Part shown: piece by piece, positions 22,111 through 34,400 of the stretch
Position numbering within the stretch: the first letter of the stretch is position 1
Layout: each line of letters starts with the position of its first letter
From: Lasioglossum baleicum
Lineage: Eukaryota; Arthropoda; Insecta; Hymenoptera; Halictidae
Length of the DNA stretch: 64,000 nt
Direction: 5' to 3'
NCBI RefSeq assembly: GCF_051020765.1
Contig: NW_027469186.1
Span: 1 to 64,000 of the forward strand
The notes under the pieces: generated by a model
What the model was told of the DNA's origin: nothing
Seen by the model: the letters and a program-made list of their open reading frames with translations, nothing else
Databases searched by the model: none
Program-made: the position numbers and the translations under genes

Positions 22111-23757
22111 GGAGTAACTTCAACCCAGCTGCGCAGCCATCGCCTTTGGTGGCACGGTCCAGAGTGGTTGATCACTCCACGATGTATGTGGGACACAGCT
22201 CTTCCAGCACTTACCACGGCGGAGGAAGAGAAACCCACCGCAGCAACTTGCCATCTCAGCATCCCTGTCGCTCATCCGTTTCTCCTGCGCTATTCATCCC
22301 TCAATCGGCTACTGAGAATCACCGCTTGGTGCTTACGGTGGAGAAAATGCACCGCACGCCGCGGCGCGCATAGTCTGCATCTACAACCAGACGAATTACG
22401 TCAGGCGGAGATCCGAGTCATCAAACTTGCTCAGCACTGTGACCATCCCGACGTCATCGCTGCATTGTCGACCTGCAGCCCGATCGGACGATCAAATCGA
22501 CTCAGGGCAATGGCACCGTTTCTGGATGACCACGGCATCCTCCGCGTCGGAGGCCGTCTGAGACATTCGCTGCTGTCCTTTGACGAGCAGCATCCAATTA
22601 TCCTGGCTCCGGACTCACCTCTCACCGGCCTAGTCATCGAACATCACCACCGACGCTCATTGCATGGAGGGGTTCAACTCACGCTGGCATCCATCCGCCA
22701 ACGCTTCTGGATTCCGCAGGGACGACGACTGGTGAAAAAGTGCATCTCCCGATGCATCGCCTGTCGTCGATGGCGGGCGGCAACAAAGGAACAACGTATG
22801 GGTGACCTCCCTCCAACTAGGGTGACGCCTGCACGACCATTCCTCCATACCGGCGTCGACTACGCTGGCCCGGTGTCCATCAGAACTACAGCAGGACGAG
22901 GACGTAAGATCACCAAGGGATACGTGGCAATTTTTGTTTGTTTCAGTACCCGAGCCGTGCACATCGAGACAGTCACCGACTATACCTCCTCGGCCTTCCT
23001 AGCAGCCTTTCGCAGGTTCTCCAGTCGCCGTGGCCTATGCTCCACCCTGACCAGTGACTGTGGGACAAATTTCGTCGGAGCAGACCAGGAGCTGCGACGC
23101 CTGTTCACCGCTTCGTCCAAGGAAGCAGCAGCCATCTCCCATCACCTGTCCACAGACGGCGTGAGATGGAAATTCATTCCTCCCGGCGCACCACACTTTG
23201 GTGGACTGTGGGAAGCTGCTGTCCGCTCGGTCAAACACCATTTACGGCGGGTCCTGGGTGACGCGACCCTGACATACGAGGAGTTCACCACTGTCCTCTG
23301 TCAGGTGGAGGCGTGCCTAAATTCACGTCCCCTCCAAGCACTGACCGACGACCCGGAAGACCTCAGCCCACTGACGCCAGGGCACTTTCTTGTTGGCGGA
23401 CCTCTGCTGGCCGTCCCTGAGCCAACGCTGCAGGACGTCCCGATGCACCGACTCTCCCGATGGCAACAACAACAGCAACGGGTTGAGCACTTCTGGCGCC
23501 GCTGGTCCAGTGAATACCTACACCAGCTCCAGACGCGCAAAAAATGGACCACCACGCAGCCGTCGCTGACTATTGGGGAGTTGGTCCTCATCAAGTCCGA
23601 GCTTACGCCCCCCTGCAAGTGGCCGCTGGCACGTATTACCGAGGTACACCCGGGCACCGACGGGCTTATCCGAATCGTCACCGTGAGAACCGCGACGAGC
23701 CAGTTCAAACGTCCCATCACAAAGATCGTTCCTCTATATCGGGAATCGGAACATTAA
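22111..23757 (+). pseudogene. BEL/Pao integrase and C-terminal domain, separated from pol by TGA
   Basis: 548 codons plus TAA, in the same frame as the upstream ORF. From 22,111 there is an integrase-linker region, then a zinc-binding HHCC domain (histidines about 22,645-22,665, CIAC cysteines ending 22,764), then the catalytic core with D at 22,858 (VDYAGP), D at 23,056 (TSDCGTNF) and E at 23,212 (GLWEAA), spacing 65 and 51 residues. A C-terminal DUF5641-like domain follows at about 23,440-23,740 (starting near RWQQQQQRVEHFW). All catalytic acidic residues are intact, so the defect is only separation from the start codon. The first possible internal ATG starts are not in a good position to give a complete integrase. 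Confidence 0.9.
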
Positions 23758-23793
23758 TTTGGCATTGTATAATAGTAATATTTGGCGACAGCC

Positions 23794-23807
23794 AAAGGCG
23801 GGCGGAA
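23794..23807 (+). promoter_or_regulatory. Polypurine tract for plus-strand priming
   Basis: AAAGGCGGGCGGAA lies directly before the 3' LTR; 12 of 14 bases are purines. An imperfect G-rich tract at this position is common in BEL/Pao. RNase H would leave this RNA piece as the plus-strand primer. Confidence 0.75.
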
Positions 23808-24523
23808 TGTTCAGAAAACTCCTGTCCGTTTTCTGAATCTCGTCAGTTCATATCTTCGGGACTTTTAACTTTATATTAGCTTCATACCCATGACACTGGT
23901 GAGGCAAAAACTATTGCGCGCAGCCGTTTCTTATGCCTCACCAACGATCAGCTGTGTTCGACAACAGCGTTCGACAACAAGCGGCGAGGTGATCGACCGC
24001 CTATGTAAACCTCGTCGCATCGAAAGGTTGTCGAACTCGTAATAATGTCCCGTGGGCCATCGTCTCCTAGGTTTTTCCTCATCATGCTCCCGTTACCTAA
24101 TTCCTTTGTTTCCCTCGCAGCTCCGGTTATTAGGCCATTGCCCTCACGAACGTTGCTGCGATCCTCGACCTTTTAATTTCAAAATCCCCTCTCATTATTC
24201 CTTCCGAAAACGATGGCCCACCAAAGTATAAAAGAGAGCGACGTCAGCCTCTCGCGGCTCTTATCGTAGTATCGTACTATCGAGTACACGAATTCTCAGC
24301 GCTCTTGTCACACTGACACACAGCTTACATTCACACATAATTATACACGTTCGGCTTTGATTCGCGATACTCGTACGTCATTTCGAGCGTGATCATTCGT
24401 TATTCTTTTCTGTTCTTTGTGTAACTGTTCATTTGGTGAAATACATTCTGTTTCTGTGAATCTGATCTCCTCACACCTTTTCTTCTCTCCCTTTTTCGCC
24501 TTCCATAGCTAGAGTTTTCAACA
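23808..24523 (+). repeat. 3' LTR, 716 bp
   Basis: Same length as the 5' LTR, with three substitutions (C at 24,080, A at 24,441, G at 24,464). Ends TTTTCAACA followed by the CTAGT duplication. Its promoter (TATAAAA at 24,227-24,233) points into the right arm of the satellite. Confidence 0.97.
24227..24233 (+). promoter_or_regulatory. TATA box in the 3' LTR, facing the satellite
   Basis: Identical to the 5' LTR TATA box and its surroundings. A transcript from here would start near 24,253-24,263, cross the rest of the LTR and enter the satellite on the + strand. Confidence 0.6.
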
Positions 24524-24528
24524 CTAGT
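24524..24528 (+). repeat. Target-site duplication, right copy (CTAGT)
   Basis: Matches 17,660-17,664. The following bases CGAGCAAAAACACGTG continue the interrupted A unit. Confidence 0.93.
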
Positions 24529-24962
24529 CGAGCAAAAACACGTGCGAGAGGATGCATCCCGCAGGCTAGTCGAGTAAAAACACGTGCGAGAGGATGCATC
24601 CCGCAGGCTAGTCGAGTAAAAACACGTGCGAGGTTTTGTGGGATGCGCATGCGCAGGTTTTGTGGGATGCGCATGCGCAGGTTTTTTGGGATGCGCATGT
24701 GCAGGTTTTTTGGGATGCGCATGGCTAGTCGAGCAAAAACACGTGCGAGAGGATGCATCCCGCAGGCTAGTCGAGTAAAAACACGTGCGAGAGGATGCAT
24801 CCCGCAGGCTAGTCGAGTAAAAACACGTGCGAGGTTTTGTGGGATGCGCATGCGCAGGTTATGTGGGATGCGCATGCGCAGGTTTTTTGGGATGCGCATG
24901 CGCAGGTTTTTTGGGATGCGCATGGCTAGTCGAGCAAAAACACGTGCGAGAGGATGCATCCA

Positions 24963-27250
24963 TCAGGGTAGTCGAGTAAAAACACGTGCGAGAGGATGCA
25001 TCCCGCAGGCTAGTCGAGTAAAAACACGTGCGAGAGGATGCATCCCGCAGGGTAGTCGAGCAAAAACACGTGCGAGAGGATGCATCCCGCAGGCTAGTCG
25101 AGTAAAAACACGTGCGAGACGATGCATCCCGCAGGCTAGTCGAGTAAAAACACGTGCGAGAGGATGCATCCCGCAGGCTAGTCGAGCAAAAACACGTGCG
25201 AGAGGATGCATCCCGCAGGCTAGTCGAGTAAAAACACGTGCGAGAGGATGCATCCCGCAGGCTAGTAGAGTAAAAACACGTGCGAGGTTTTGTGGGATGC
25301 GCATGTGCAGGTTTTTTGGGATGCGCATGGCTAGTCGAGCAAAAACACGTGCGAGAGGATGCATCCATCAGGGTAGTCGAGTAAAAACACGTGCGAGAGG
25401 ATGCATCCCGCAGGCTAGTCGAGTAAAAACACGTGCGAGAGGATGCATCCCGCAGGCTAGTCGAGCAAAAACACGTGCGAGAGGATGCATCCCGCAGGCT
25501 AGTCGAGCAAAAACACGTGCGAGAGGATGCATCCCGCAGGCTAGTCGAGTAAAAACACGTGCGAGAGGATGCATCCCGCAGGCTAGTCGAGCACAAACAC
25601 GTGCGAGAGGATGCATCCCGCAGGCTAGTCGAGCAAAAACACGTGCGAGAGGATGCATCCCGCAGGCTAGTCGAGTAAAAACACGTGCGAAAGGATGCAT
25701 CCCGCAGTCTAGTCGAGCACAAACACGTGCGAGGTTTTGTGGGATGCGCATGCGCAGGTTTTGTGGGATGCGCATGCGCAGATTTTTTGGGATGCGCATG
25801 CGCAGGTTTTTTGGGATGCGCATGGCTAGTCGAGCAAAAACACGTGCGAGAGGATGCATCCCGCAGGCTAGTCGAGCAAAAACACGTGCGAGAGGATGCA
25901 TCCCGCAGGCTAGTCGAGTAAAAACACGTGCGAAAGGATGCATCCCGCAGGCTAGTCGAGCACAAACACGTGCGAGGTTTTGTGGGATGCGCATGCGCAG
26001 GTTTTGTGGGATGCGCATGCGCAGATTTTTTGGGATGCGCATGCGCAGGTTTTTTGGGATGCGCATGGCTAGTCGAGCAAAAACACGTGCGAGAGGATGC
26101 ATCCATCAGGGTAGTCGAGTAAAAACACGTGCGAGAGGATGCATCCCGCAGGCTAGTCGAGTAAAAACACGTGCGAGAGGATGCATCCCGCAGGGTAGTC
26201 GAGCAAAAACACGTGCGAGAGGATGCATCCCGCAGGCTAGTCGAGTAAAAACACGTGCGAGACGATGCATCCCGCAGGCTAGTCGAGTAAAAACACGTGC
26301 GAGAGGATGCATCCCGCAGGCTAGTCGAGCAAAAACACGTGCGAGAGGATGCATCCCGCAGGCTAGTCGAGTAAAAACACGTGCGAGAGGATGCATCCCG
26401 CAGGCTAGTAGAGTAAAAACACGTGCGAGGTTTTGTGGGATGCGCATGTGCAGGTTTTTTGGGATGCGCATGGCTAGTCGAGCAAAAACACGTGCGAGAG
26501 GATGCATCCATCAGGGTAGTCGAGTAAAAACACGTGCGAGAGGATGCATCCCGCAGGCTAGTCGAGTAAAAACACGTGCGAGAGGATGCATCCCGCAGGC
26601 TAGTCGAGCAAAAACACGTGCGAGAGGATGCATCCCGCAGGCTAGTCGAGCAAAAACACGTGCGAGAGGATGCATCCCGCAGGCTAGTCGAGTAAAAACA
26701 CGTGCGAGAGGATGCATCCCGCAGGCTAGTCGAGCACAAACACGTGCGAGAGGATGCATCCCGCAGGCTAGTCGAGCAAAAACACGTGCGAGAGGATGCA
26801 TCCCGCAGGCTAGTCGAGTAAAAACACGTGCGAAAGGATGCATCCCGCAGTCTAGTCGAGCACAAACACGTGCGAGGTTTTGTGGGATGCGCATGCGCAG
26901 GTTTTGTGGGATGCGCATGCGCAGATTTTTTGGGATGCGCATGCGCAGGTTTTTTGGGATGCGCATGGCTAGTCGAGCAAAAACACGTGCGAGAGGATGC
27001 ATCCCGCAGGCTAGTCGAGCAAAAACACGTGCGAGAGGATGCATCCCGCAGGCTAGTCGAGTAAAAACACGTGCGAAAGGATGCATCCCGCAGGCTAGTC
27101 GAGCACAAACACGTGCGAGGTTTTGTGGGATGCGCATGCGCAGGTTTTGTGGGATGCGCATGCGCAGATTTTTTGGGATGCGCATGCGCAGGTTTTTTGG
27201 GATGCGCATGGCTAGTCGAGCAAAAACACGTGCGAGAGGATGCATCCCGC
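24963..27250. repeat. Higher-order tandem duplication, 1,143 bp
   Basis: Two adjacent copies. Anchors: the rare A variant GCTAGTAGAG at 25,261 and 26,404, CATCAGGG at 25,364 and 26,507, and module starts 25,685/26,828 and 25,928/27,071, all exactly 1,143 bp apart. Confidence 0.85.
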
Positions 27251-27397
27251 AGGCTAGTCGAGTAAAAACACGTGCGAGACGATGCATCCCGCAGGCTAGT
27301 CGAGTAAAATCACGTGCGAGAGGATGCATCCCGCAGGCTAGTCGAGCAAAAACACGTGCGAGAGGATGCATCCCGCAGGCTAGTCGAGTAAAAACAC

Positions 27398-30329
27398 GTG
27401 CGAAAGGATGCATCCCGCAGGCTAGTCGAGCACAAACACGTGCGAGGTTTTGTGGGATGCGCATGCGCAGGTTTTGTGGGATGCGCATGCGCAGATTTTT
27501 TGGGATGCGCATGCGCAGGTTTTTTGGGATGCGCATGGCTAGTCGAGCAAAAACACGTGCGAGAGGATGCATCCCGCAGGCTAGTCGCGTAAAAACACGT
27601 GCGAGACGATGCATCCCGCAGGCTAGTCGAGTAAAAACACGTGCGAGAGGATGCATCCCGCAGGCTAGTCGAGCAAAAACACGTGCGAGAGGATGCATCC
27701 CGCAGGCTAGTCGAGTAAAAACACGTGCGAGAGGATGCATCCCGCAGGCTAGTCGAGTAAAAACACGTGCGAGGTTTTGTGGGATGCGCATGTGCAGGTT
27801 TTTTGGGATGCGCATGGCTAGTCGAGCAAAAACACGTGCGAGAGGATGCATCCATCAGGGTAGTCGAGTAAAAACACGTGCGAGAGGATGCATCCCGCAG
27901 GCTAGTCGAGCAAAAACACGTGCGAGAGGATGCATCCCGCAGGCTAGTCGAGTAAAAACACGTGCGAAAGGATGCATCCCGCAGGCTAGTCGAGCACAAA
28001 CACGTGCGAGGTTTTGTGGGATGCGCATGCGCAGGTTTTGTGGGATGCGCATGCGCAGATTTTTTGGGATGCGCATGCGCAGGTTTTTTGGGATGCGCAT
28101 GGCTAGTCGAGCAAAAACACGTGCGAGAGGATGCATCCCGCAGGCTAGTCGCGTAAAAACACGTGCGAGACGATGCATCCCGCAGGCTAGTCGAGTAAAA
28201 ACACGTGCGAGAGGATGCATCCCGCAGGCTAGTCGAGCAAAAACACGTGCGAGAGGATGCATCCCGCAGGCTAGTCGAGTAAAAACACGTGCGAGAGGAT
28301 GCATCCCGCAGGCTAGTCGAGTAAAAACACGTGCGAAGTTTTGTGGGATGCGCATGTGCAGGTTTTTTGGGATGCGCATGGCTAGTCGAGCAAAAACACG
28401 TGCGAGAGGATGCATCCATCAGGGTAGTCGAGTAAAAACACGTGCGAGAGGATGCATCCCGCAGGCTAGTCGAGTAAAAACACGTGCGAGAGGATGCATC
28501 CCGCAGGCTAGTCGAGCAAAAACACGTGCGAGAGGATGCATCCCGCAGGCTAGTCGAGCAAAAACACGTGCGAGAGGATGCATCCCGCAGGCTAGTCGAG
28601 CAAAAACACGTGCGAGAGGATGCATCCCGCAGGCTAGTCGAGTAAAAACACGTGCGAAAGGATGCATCCCGCAGTCTAGTCGAGCACAAACACGTGCGAG
28701 GTTTTGTGGGATGCGCATGCGCAGGTTTTGTGGGATGCGCATGCGCAGGTTTTTTGGGATGCGCATGTGCAGGTTTTTTGGGATGCGCATGGCTAGTCGA
28801 GCAAAAACACGTGCGAGAGGATGCATCCCGCAGGCTAGTCGCGTAAAAACACGTGCGAGACGATGCATCCCGCAGGCTAGTCTAGTAAAAACACGTGCGA
28901 GAGGATGCATCCCGCAGGCTAGTCGAGCAAAAACACGTGCGAGAGGATGCATCCCGCAGGCTAGTCGAGTAAAAACACGTGCGAGAGGATGCATCCCGCA
29001 GGCTAGTCGAGTAAAAACACGTGCGAGGTTTTGTGGGATGCGCATGTGCAGGTTTTTTGGGATGCGCATGGCTAGTCGAGCAAAAACACGTGCGAGAGGA
29101 TGCATCCATCAGGGTAGTCGAGTAAAAACACGTGCGAGAGGATGCATCCCGCAGGCTAGTCGAGCAAAAACACGTGCGAGAGGATGCATCCCGCAGGCTA
29201 GTCGAGTAAAAACACGTGCGAAAGGATGCATCCCGCAGGCTAGTCGAGCACAAACACGTGCGAGGTTTTGTGGGATGCGCATGCGCAGGTTTTGTGGGAT
29301 GCGCATGCGCAGATTTTTTGGGATGCGCATGCGCAGGTTTTTTGGGATGCGCATGGCTAGTCGAGCAAAAACACGTGCGAGAGGATGCATCCCGCAGGCT
29401 AATCGCGTAAAAACACCTGCGAGACGATGCATCCCGCAGGCTAGTCGAGTAAAAACACGTGCGAGAGGATGCATCCCGCAGGCTAGTCGAGCAAAAACAC
29501 GTGCGAGAGGATGCATCCCGCAGGCTAGTCGAGTAAAAACACGTGCGAGAGGATGCATCCCGCAGGCTAGTCGAGTAAAAACACGTGCGAGGTTTTGTGG
29601 GATGCGCATGTGCAGGTTTTTTGGGATGCGCATGGCTAGTCGAGCAAAAACACGTGCGAGAGGATGCATCCATCAGGGTAGTCGAGTAAAAACACGTGCG
29701 AGAGGATGCATCCCGCAGGCTAGTCGAGTAAAAACACGTGCGAGAGGATGCATCCCGCAGGCTAGTCGAGCAAAAACACGTGCGAGAGGATGCATCCCGC
29801 AGGCTAGTCGAGCAAAAACACGTGCGAGAGGATGCATCCCGCAGGCTAGTCGAGCAAAAACACGTGCGAGAGGATGCATCCCGCAGGCTAGTCGAGTAAA
29901 AACACGTGCGAAAGGATGCATCCCGCAGTCTAGTCGAGCACAAACACGTGCGAGGTTTTGTGGGATGCGCATGCGCAGGTTTTGTGGGATGCGCATGCGC
30001 AGGTTTTTTGGGATGCGCATGTGCAGGTCTTTTGGGATGCGCATGGCTAGTCGAGCAAAAACACGTGCGAGAGGATGCATCCCGCAGGCTAGTCGAGTAA
30101 AAACACGTGCGAGAGGATGCATCCCGCAGGCTAGTCGAGTAAAAACACGTGCGAGGTTTTGTGGGATGCGCATGCGCAGGTTATGTGGGATGCGCATGCG
30201 CAGGTTTTTTGGGATGCGCATGCGCAGGTTTTTTGGGATGCGCATGCGCAGGTTTTTTGGGATGCGCATGCGCAGGTTTTTTGGGATGCGCATGGCTAGT
30301 CGAGCAAAAACACGTGCGAGAGGATGCAT
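27398..30329. repeat. Nested tandem duplications of 564 and 1,254 bp
   Basis: A module starting at 27,398 recurs at 27,962 (564 bp later) with the same GTCGCGTAA variant. The block 27,855-29,108 recurs at 29,109-30,329 (1,254 bp): module starts 27,962/29,216 and 28,652/29,906 and CATCAGGG sites 28,415/29,669 agree. The 564-bp event appears to precede the 1,254-bp one. Confidence 0.75.
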
Positions 30330-31209
30330 CCATCAGGGTAGTCGAGTAAAAACACGTGCGAGAGGATGCATCCCGCAGGCTAGTCGAGTAAAAACACGTG
30401 CGAGAGGATGCATCCCGCAGGGTAGTCGAGTAAAAACACGTGCGAGAGGATGCATCCCGCAGGTTAGTCGAGTAAAAACACGTGCGAGAGGATGCATCCC
30501 GCAGGCTAGTCGAGCAAAAACACGTGCGAGAGGATGCATCCCGCAGGCTAGTCGAGCAAAAACACGTGCGAGAGGATGCATCCCGCAGGCTAGTCGAGTA
30601 AAAACACGTGCGAGAGGATGCATCCCGCAGGCTAGTCGAGCACAAACACGTGCGAGAGGATGCATCCCGCAGGCTAGTCGAGCAAAAACACGTGCGAGAG
30701 GATGCATCCCGCAGGCTAGTCGAGTAAAAACACGTGCGAAAGGATGCATCCCGCAGTCTAGTCGAGCACAAACACGTGCGAGGTTTTGTGGGATGCGCAT
30801 GCGCAGGTTTTGTGGGATGCGCATGCGCAGATTTTTTGGGATGCGCATGCGCAGGTTTTTTGGGATGCGCATGGCTTGTCGAGCAAAAACACGTGCGAGA
30901 GGATGCATCCCGCAGGCTAGTCGAGCAAAAACACGTGCGAGAGGATGCATCCCGCAGGCTAGTCGAGTAAAAACACGTGCGAAAGGATGCATCCCGCAGG
31001 CTAGTCGAGCACAAACACGTGCGAGGTTTTGTGGGATGCGCATGCGCAGGTTTTGTGGGATGCGCATGCGCAGATTTTTTGGGATGCGCATGCGCAGGTT
31101 TTTTGGGATGCGCATGGCTAGTCGAGCAAAAACACGTGCGAGAGGATGCATCCCGCAGGCTAGTCGAGTAAAAACACGTGCGAGACGATGCATCCCGCAG
31201 GCTAGTCGA

Positions 31210-31461
31210 GTAAAATCACGTGCGAGAGGATGCATCCCGCAGGCTAGTCGAGCAAAAACACGTGCGAGAGGATGCATCCCGCAGGCTAGTCGAGTAAAAA
31301 CACGTGCGAGACGATGCATCCCGCAGGCTAGTCGAGTAAAATCACGTGCGAGAGGATGCATCCCGCAGGCTAGTCGAGCAAAAACACGTGCGAGAGGATG
31401 CATCCCGCAGGCTAGTCGAGTAAAAACACGTGCGAAAGGATGCATCCCGCAGGCTAGTCGA
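31210..31461. repeat. Recent 126-bp (three A unit) duplication
   Basis: The rare GTAAAATCACG variant occurs at 31,210 and again at 31,336, exactly three A units apart, with the same order of variants (GAGAGG, GAGAGG, GAGACG) between them. This is the product of one small unequal exchange. Confidence 0.7.
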
Positions 31462-34400
31462 GCACAAACACGTGCGAGGTTTTGTGGGATGCGCATGCGC
31501 AGATTTTTTGGGATGCGCATGGCTAGTCGAGCAAAAACACGTGCGAGAGGATGCATCCATCAGGGTAGTCGAGTAAAAACACGTGCGAGAGGATGCATCC
31601 CGCAGGCTAGTCGAGTAAAAACACGTGCGAGAGGATGCATCCCGCAGGCTAGTCGAGCAAAAACACGTGCGAGAGGATGCATCCCGCAGGCTAGTCGAGC
31701 AAAAACACGTGCGAGAGGATGCATCCCGCAGGCTAGTCGAGCAAAAACACGTGCGAGAGGATGCATCCCGCAGGCTAGTCGAGTAAAAACACGTGCGAAA
31801 GGATGCATCCCGCAGTCTAGTCGAGCACAAACACGTGCGAGGTTTTGTGGGATGCGCATGCGCAGGTTTTGTGGGATGCGCATGCGCAGGTTTTTTGGGA
31901 TGCGCATGTGCAGGTTTTTTGGGATGCGCATGGCTAGTCGAGCAAAAACACGTGCGAGAGGATGCATCCCGCAGGCTAGTCGAGTAAAAACACGTGCGAG
32001 AGGATGCATCCCGCAGGCTAGTCGAGCAAAAACACGTGCGAGAGGATGCATCCCGCAGGCTAGTCGAGTAAAAACACGTGCGAGAGGATGCATCCCGCAG
32101 GCTAGTAGAGTAAAAACACGTGCGAGGTTTTGTGGGATGCGCATGTGCAGGTTTTTTGGGATGCGCATGGCTAGTCGAGCAAAAACACGTGCGAGAGGAT
32201 GCATCCATCAGGGTAGTCGAGTAAAAACACGTGCGAGAGGATGCATCCCGCAGGCTAGTCGAGTAAAAACACGTGCGAGAGGATGCATCCCGCAGGCTAG
32301 TCGAGCAAAAACACGTGCGAGAGGATGCATCCCGCAGGCTAGTCGAGCAAAAACACGTGCGAGAGGATGCATCCCGCAGGCTAGTCGAGTAAAAACACGT
32401 GCGAGAGGATGCATCCCGCAGGCTAGTCGAGCACAAACACGTGCGAGAGGATGCATCCCGCAGGCTAGTCGAGCAAAAACACGTGCGAGAGGATGCATCC
32501 CGCAGGCTAGTCGAGTAAAAACACGTGCGAAAGGATGCATCCCGCAGTCTAGTCGAGCACAAACACGTGCGAGGTTTTGTGGGATGCGCATGCGCAGGTT
32601 TTGTGGGATGCGCATGCGCAGATTTTTTGGGATGCGCATGCGCAGGTTTTTTGGGATGCGCATGGCTAGTCGAGCAAAAACACGTGCGAGAGGATGCATC
32701 CCGCAGGCTAGTCGAGCAAAAACACGTGCGAGAGGATGCATCCCGCAGGCTAGTCGAGTAAAAACACGTGCGAAAGGATGCATCCCGCAGGCTAGTCGAG
32801 CACAAACACGTGCGAGGTTTTGTGGGATGCGCATGCGCAGGTTTTGTGGGATGCGCATGCGCAGATTTTTTGGGATGCGCATGCGCAGGTTTTTTGGGAT
32901 GCGCATGGCTAGTCGAGCAAAAACACGTGCGAGAGGATGCATCCCGCAGGCTAGTCGAGTAAAAACACGTGCGAGACGATGCATCCCGCAGGCTAGTCGA
33001 GTAAAATCACGTGCGAGAGGATGCATCCCGCAGGCTAGTCGAGCAAAAACACGTGCGAGAGGATGCATCCCGCAGGCTAGTCGAGTAAAAACACGTGCGA
33101 AAGGATGCATCCCGCAGGCTAGTCGAGCACAAACACGTGCGAGGTTTTGTGGGATGCGCATGCGCAGGTTTTGTGGGATGCGCATGCGCAGATTTTTTGG
33201 GATGCGCATGCGCAGGTTTTTTGGGATGCGCATGGCTAGTCGAGCAAAAACACGTGCGAGAGGATGCATCCCGCAGGCTAGTCGTGTAAAAACACGTGCG
33301 AGACGATGCATCCCGCAGGCTAGTCGAGTAAAAACACGTGCGAGAGGATGCATCCCGCAGGCTAGTCGAGCAAAAACACGTGCGAGAGGATGCATCCCGC
33401 AGGCTAGTCGAGTAAAAACACGTGCGAGAGGATGCATCCCGCAGGCTAGTCGAGTAAAAACACGTGCGAGGTTTTGTGGGATGCGCATGTGCAGGTTTTT
33501 TGGGATGCGCATGGCTAGTCGAGCAAAAACACGTGCGAGAGGATGCATCCATCAGGGTAGTCGAGTAAAAACACGTGCGAGAGGATGCATCCCGCAGGCT
33601 AGTCGAGTAAAAACACGTGCGAGAGGATGCATCCCGCAGGCTAGTCGAGCAAAAACACGTGCGAGAGGATGCATCCCGCAGGCTAGTCGAGCAAAAACAC
33701 GTGCGAGAGGATGCATCCCGCAGGCTAGTCGAGCAAAAACACGTGCGAGAGGATGCATCCCGCAGGCTAGTCGAGTAAAAACACGTGCGAAAGGATGCAT
33801 CCCGCAGTCTAGTCGAGCACAAACACGTGCGAGGTTTTGTGGGATGCGCATGCGCAGGTTTTGTGGGATGCGCATGCGCAGGTTTTTTGGGATGCGCATG
33901 TGCAGGTTTTTTGGGATGCGCATGGCTAGTCGAGCAAAAACACGTGCGAGAGGATGCATCCCGCAGGCTAGTCGAGTAAAAACACGTGCGAGAGGATGCA
34001 TCCCGCAGGCTAGTCGAGTAAAAACACGTGCGAGGTTTTGTGGGATGCGCATGCGCAGGTTATGTGGGATGCGCATGCGCAGGTTTTTTGGGATGCGCAT
34101 GCGCAGGTTTTTTGGGATGCGCATGCGCAGGTTTTTTGGGATGCGCATGGCTAGTCGAGCTAAAACACGTGCGAGAGGATGCATCCATCAGGGTAGTCGA
34201 GTAAAAACACGTGCGAGAGGATGCATCCCGCAGGCTAGTCGAGTAAAAACACGTGCGAGAGGATGCATCCCGCAGGGTAGTCGAGTAAAAACACGTGCGA
34301 GAGGATGCATCCCGCAGGCTAGTCGAGTAAAAACACGTGCGAGAGGATGCATCCCGCAGGCTAGTCGAGCACAAACACGTGCGAGAGGATGCATCCCGCA

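Larger units (their letters stand above)
17665..24523 (+). mobile_element. BEL/Pao LTR retrotransposon, nearly complete, inserted in the satellite
   Basis: The 6,859-bp element has, in order: 5' LTR, tRNA-Tyr type primer binding site, leader, a gag-pol frame (Gag, zinc knuckles, aspartic protease, RT, RNase H, integrase, C-terminal domain), polypurine tract and 3' LTR. It is flanked by CTAGT duplications. The order protease-RT-RNase H-integrase, the BEL-type Gag and protease families, and the RT-linked motif FDPLGWLAPF identify BEL/Pao instead of Gypsy or Copia. There is no env: only 50 bp separate the pol stop from the 3' LTR. The LTRs differ at 3 of 716 positions, so the insertion is recent. 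One in-frame TGA makes this copy non-autonomous unless the stop is read through. Confidence 0.96.
26404..33548. repeat. Segmental duplication inside the array, about 1.45 kb, offset 5,697 bp
   Basis: 26,404-27,851 recurs at 32,101-33,548. Anchors: GCTAGTAGAG (26,404/32,101), the A-tract variant GTAAAATCACG (27,304/33,001) and CATCAGGG (27,851/33,548). The copies differ at few sites, one being GTCGCGTAA near 27,588 against GTCGTGTAA near 33,285. Confidence 0.8.

Noticed and set aside
23056..23061. Integrase motif reads SDCGTNF, with Cys where many integrases have Asn
   Set aside because: The catalytic Asp is intact and, as far as I recall, Cys is a common variant in insect BEL/Pao integrases, so it is not a defect.
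18661..23720. Minus-strand and alternative-frame ORFs of 60-240 codons inside the retrotransposon
   Set aside because: They are shadows of the gag-pol frame with no recognisable domains.
23758..23807. Possible env gene downstream of pol
   Set aside because: Only 50 bp lie between the pol stop and the 3' LTR, and they contain the polypurine tract.
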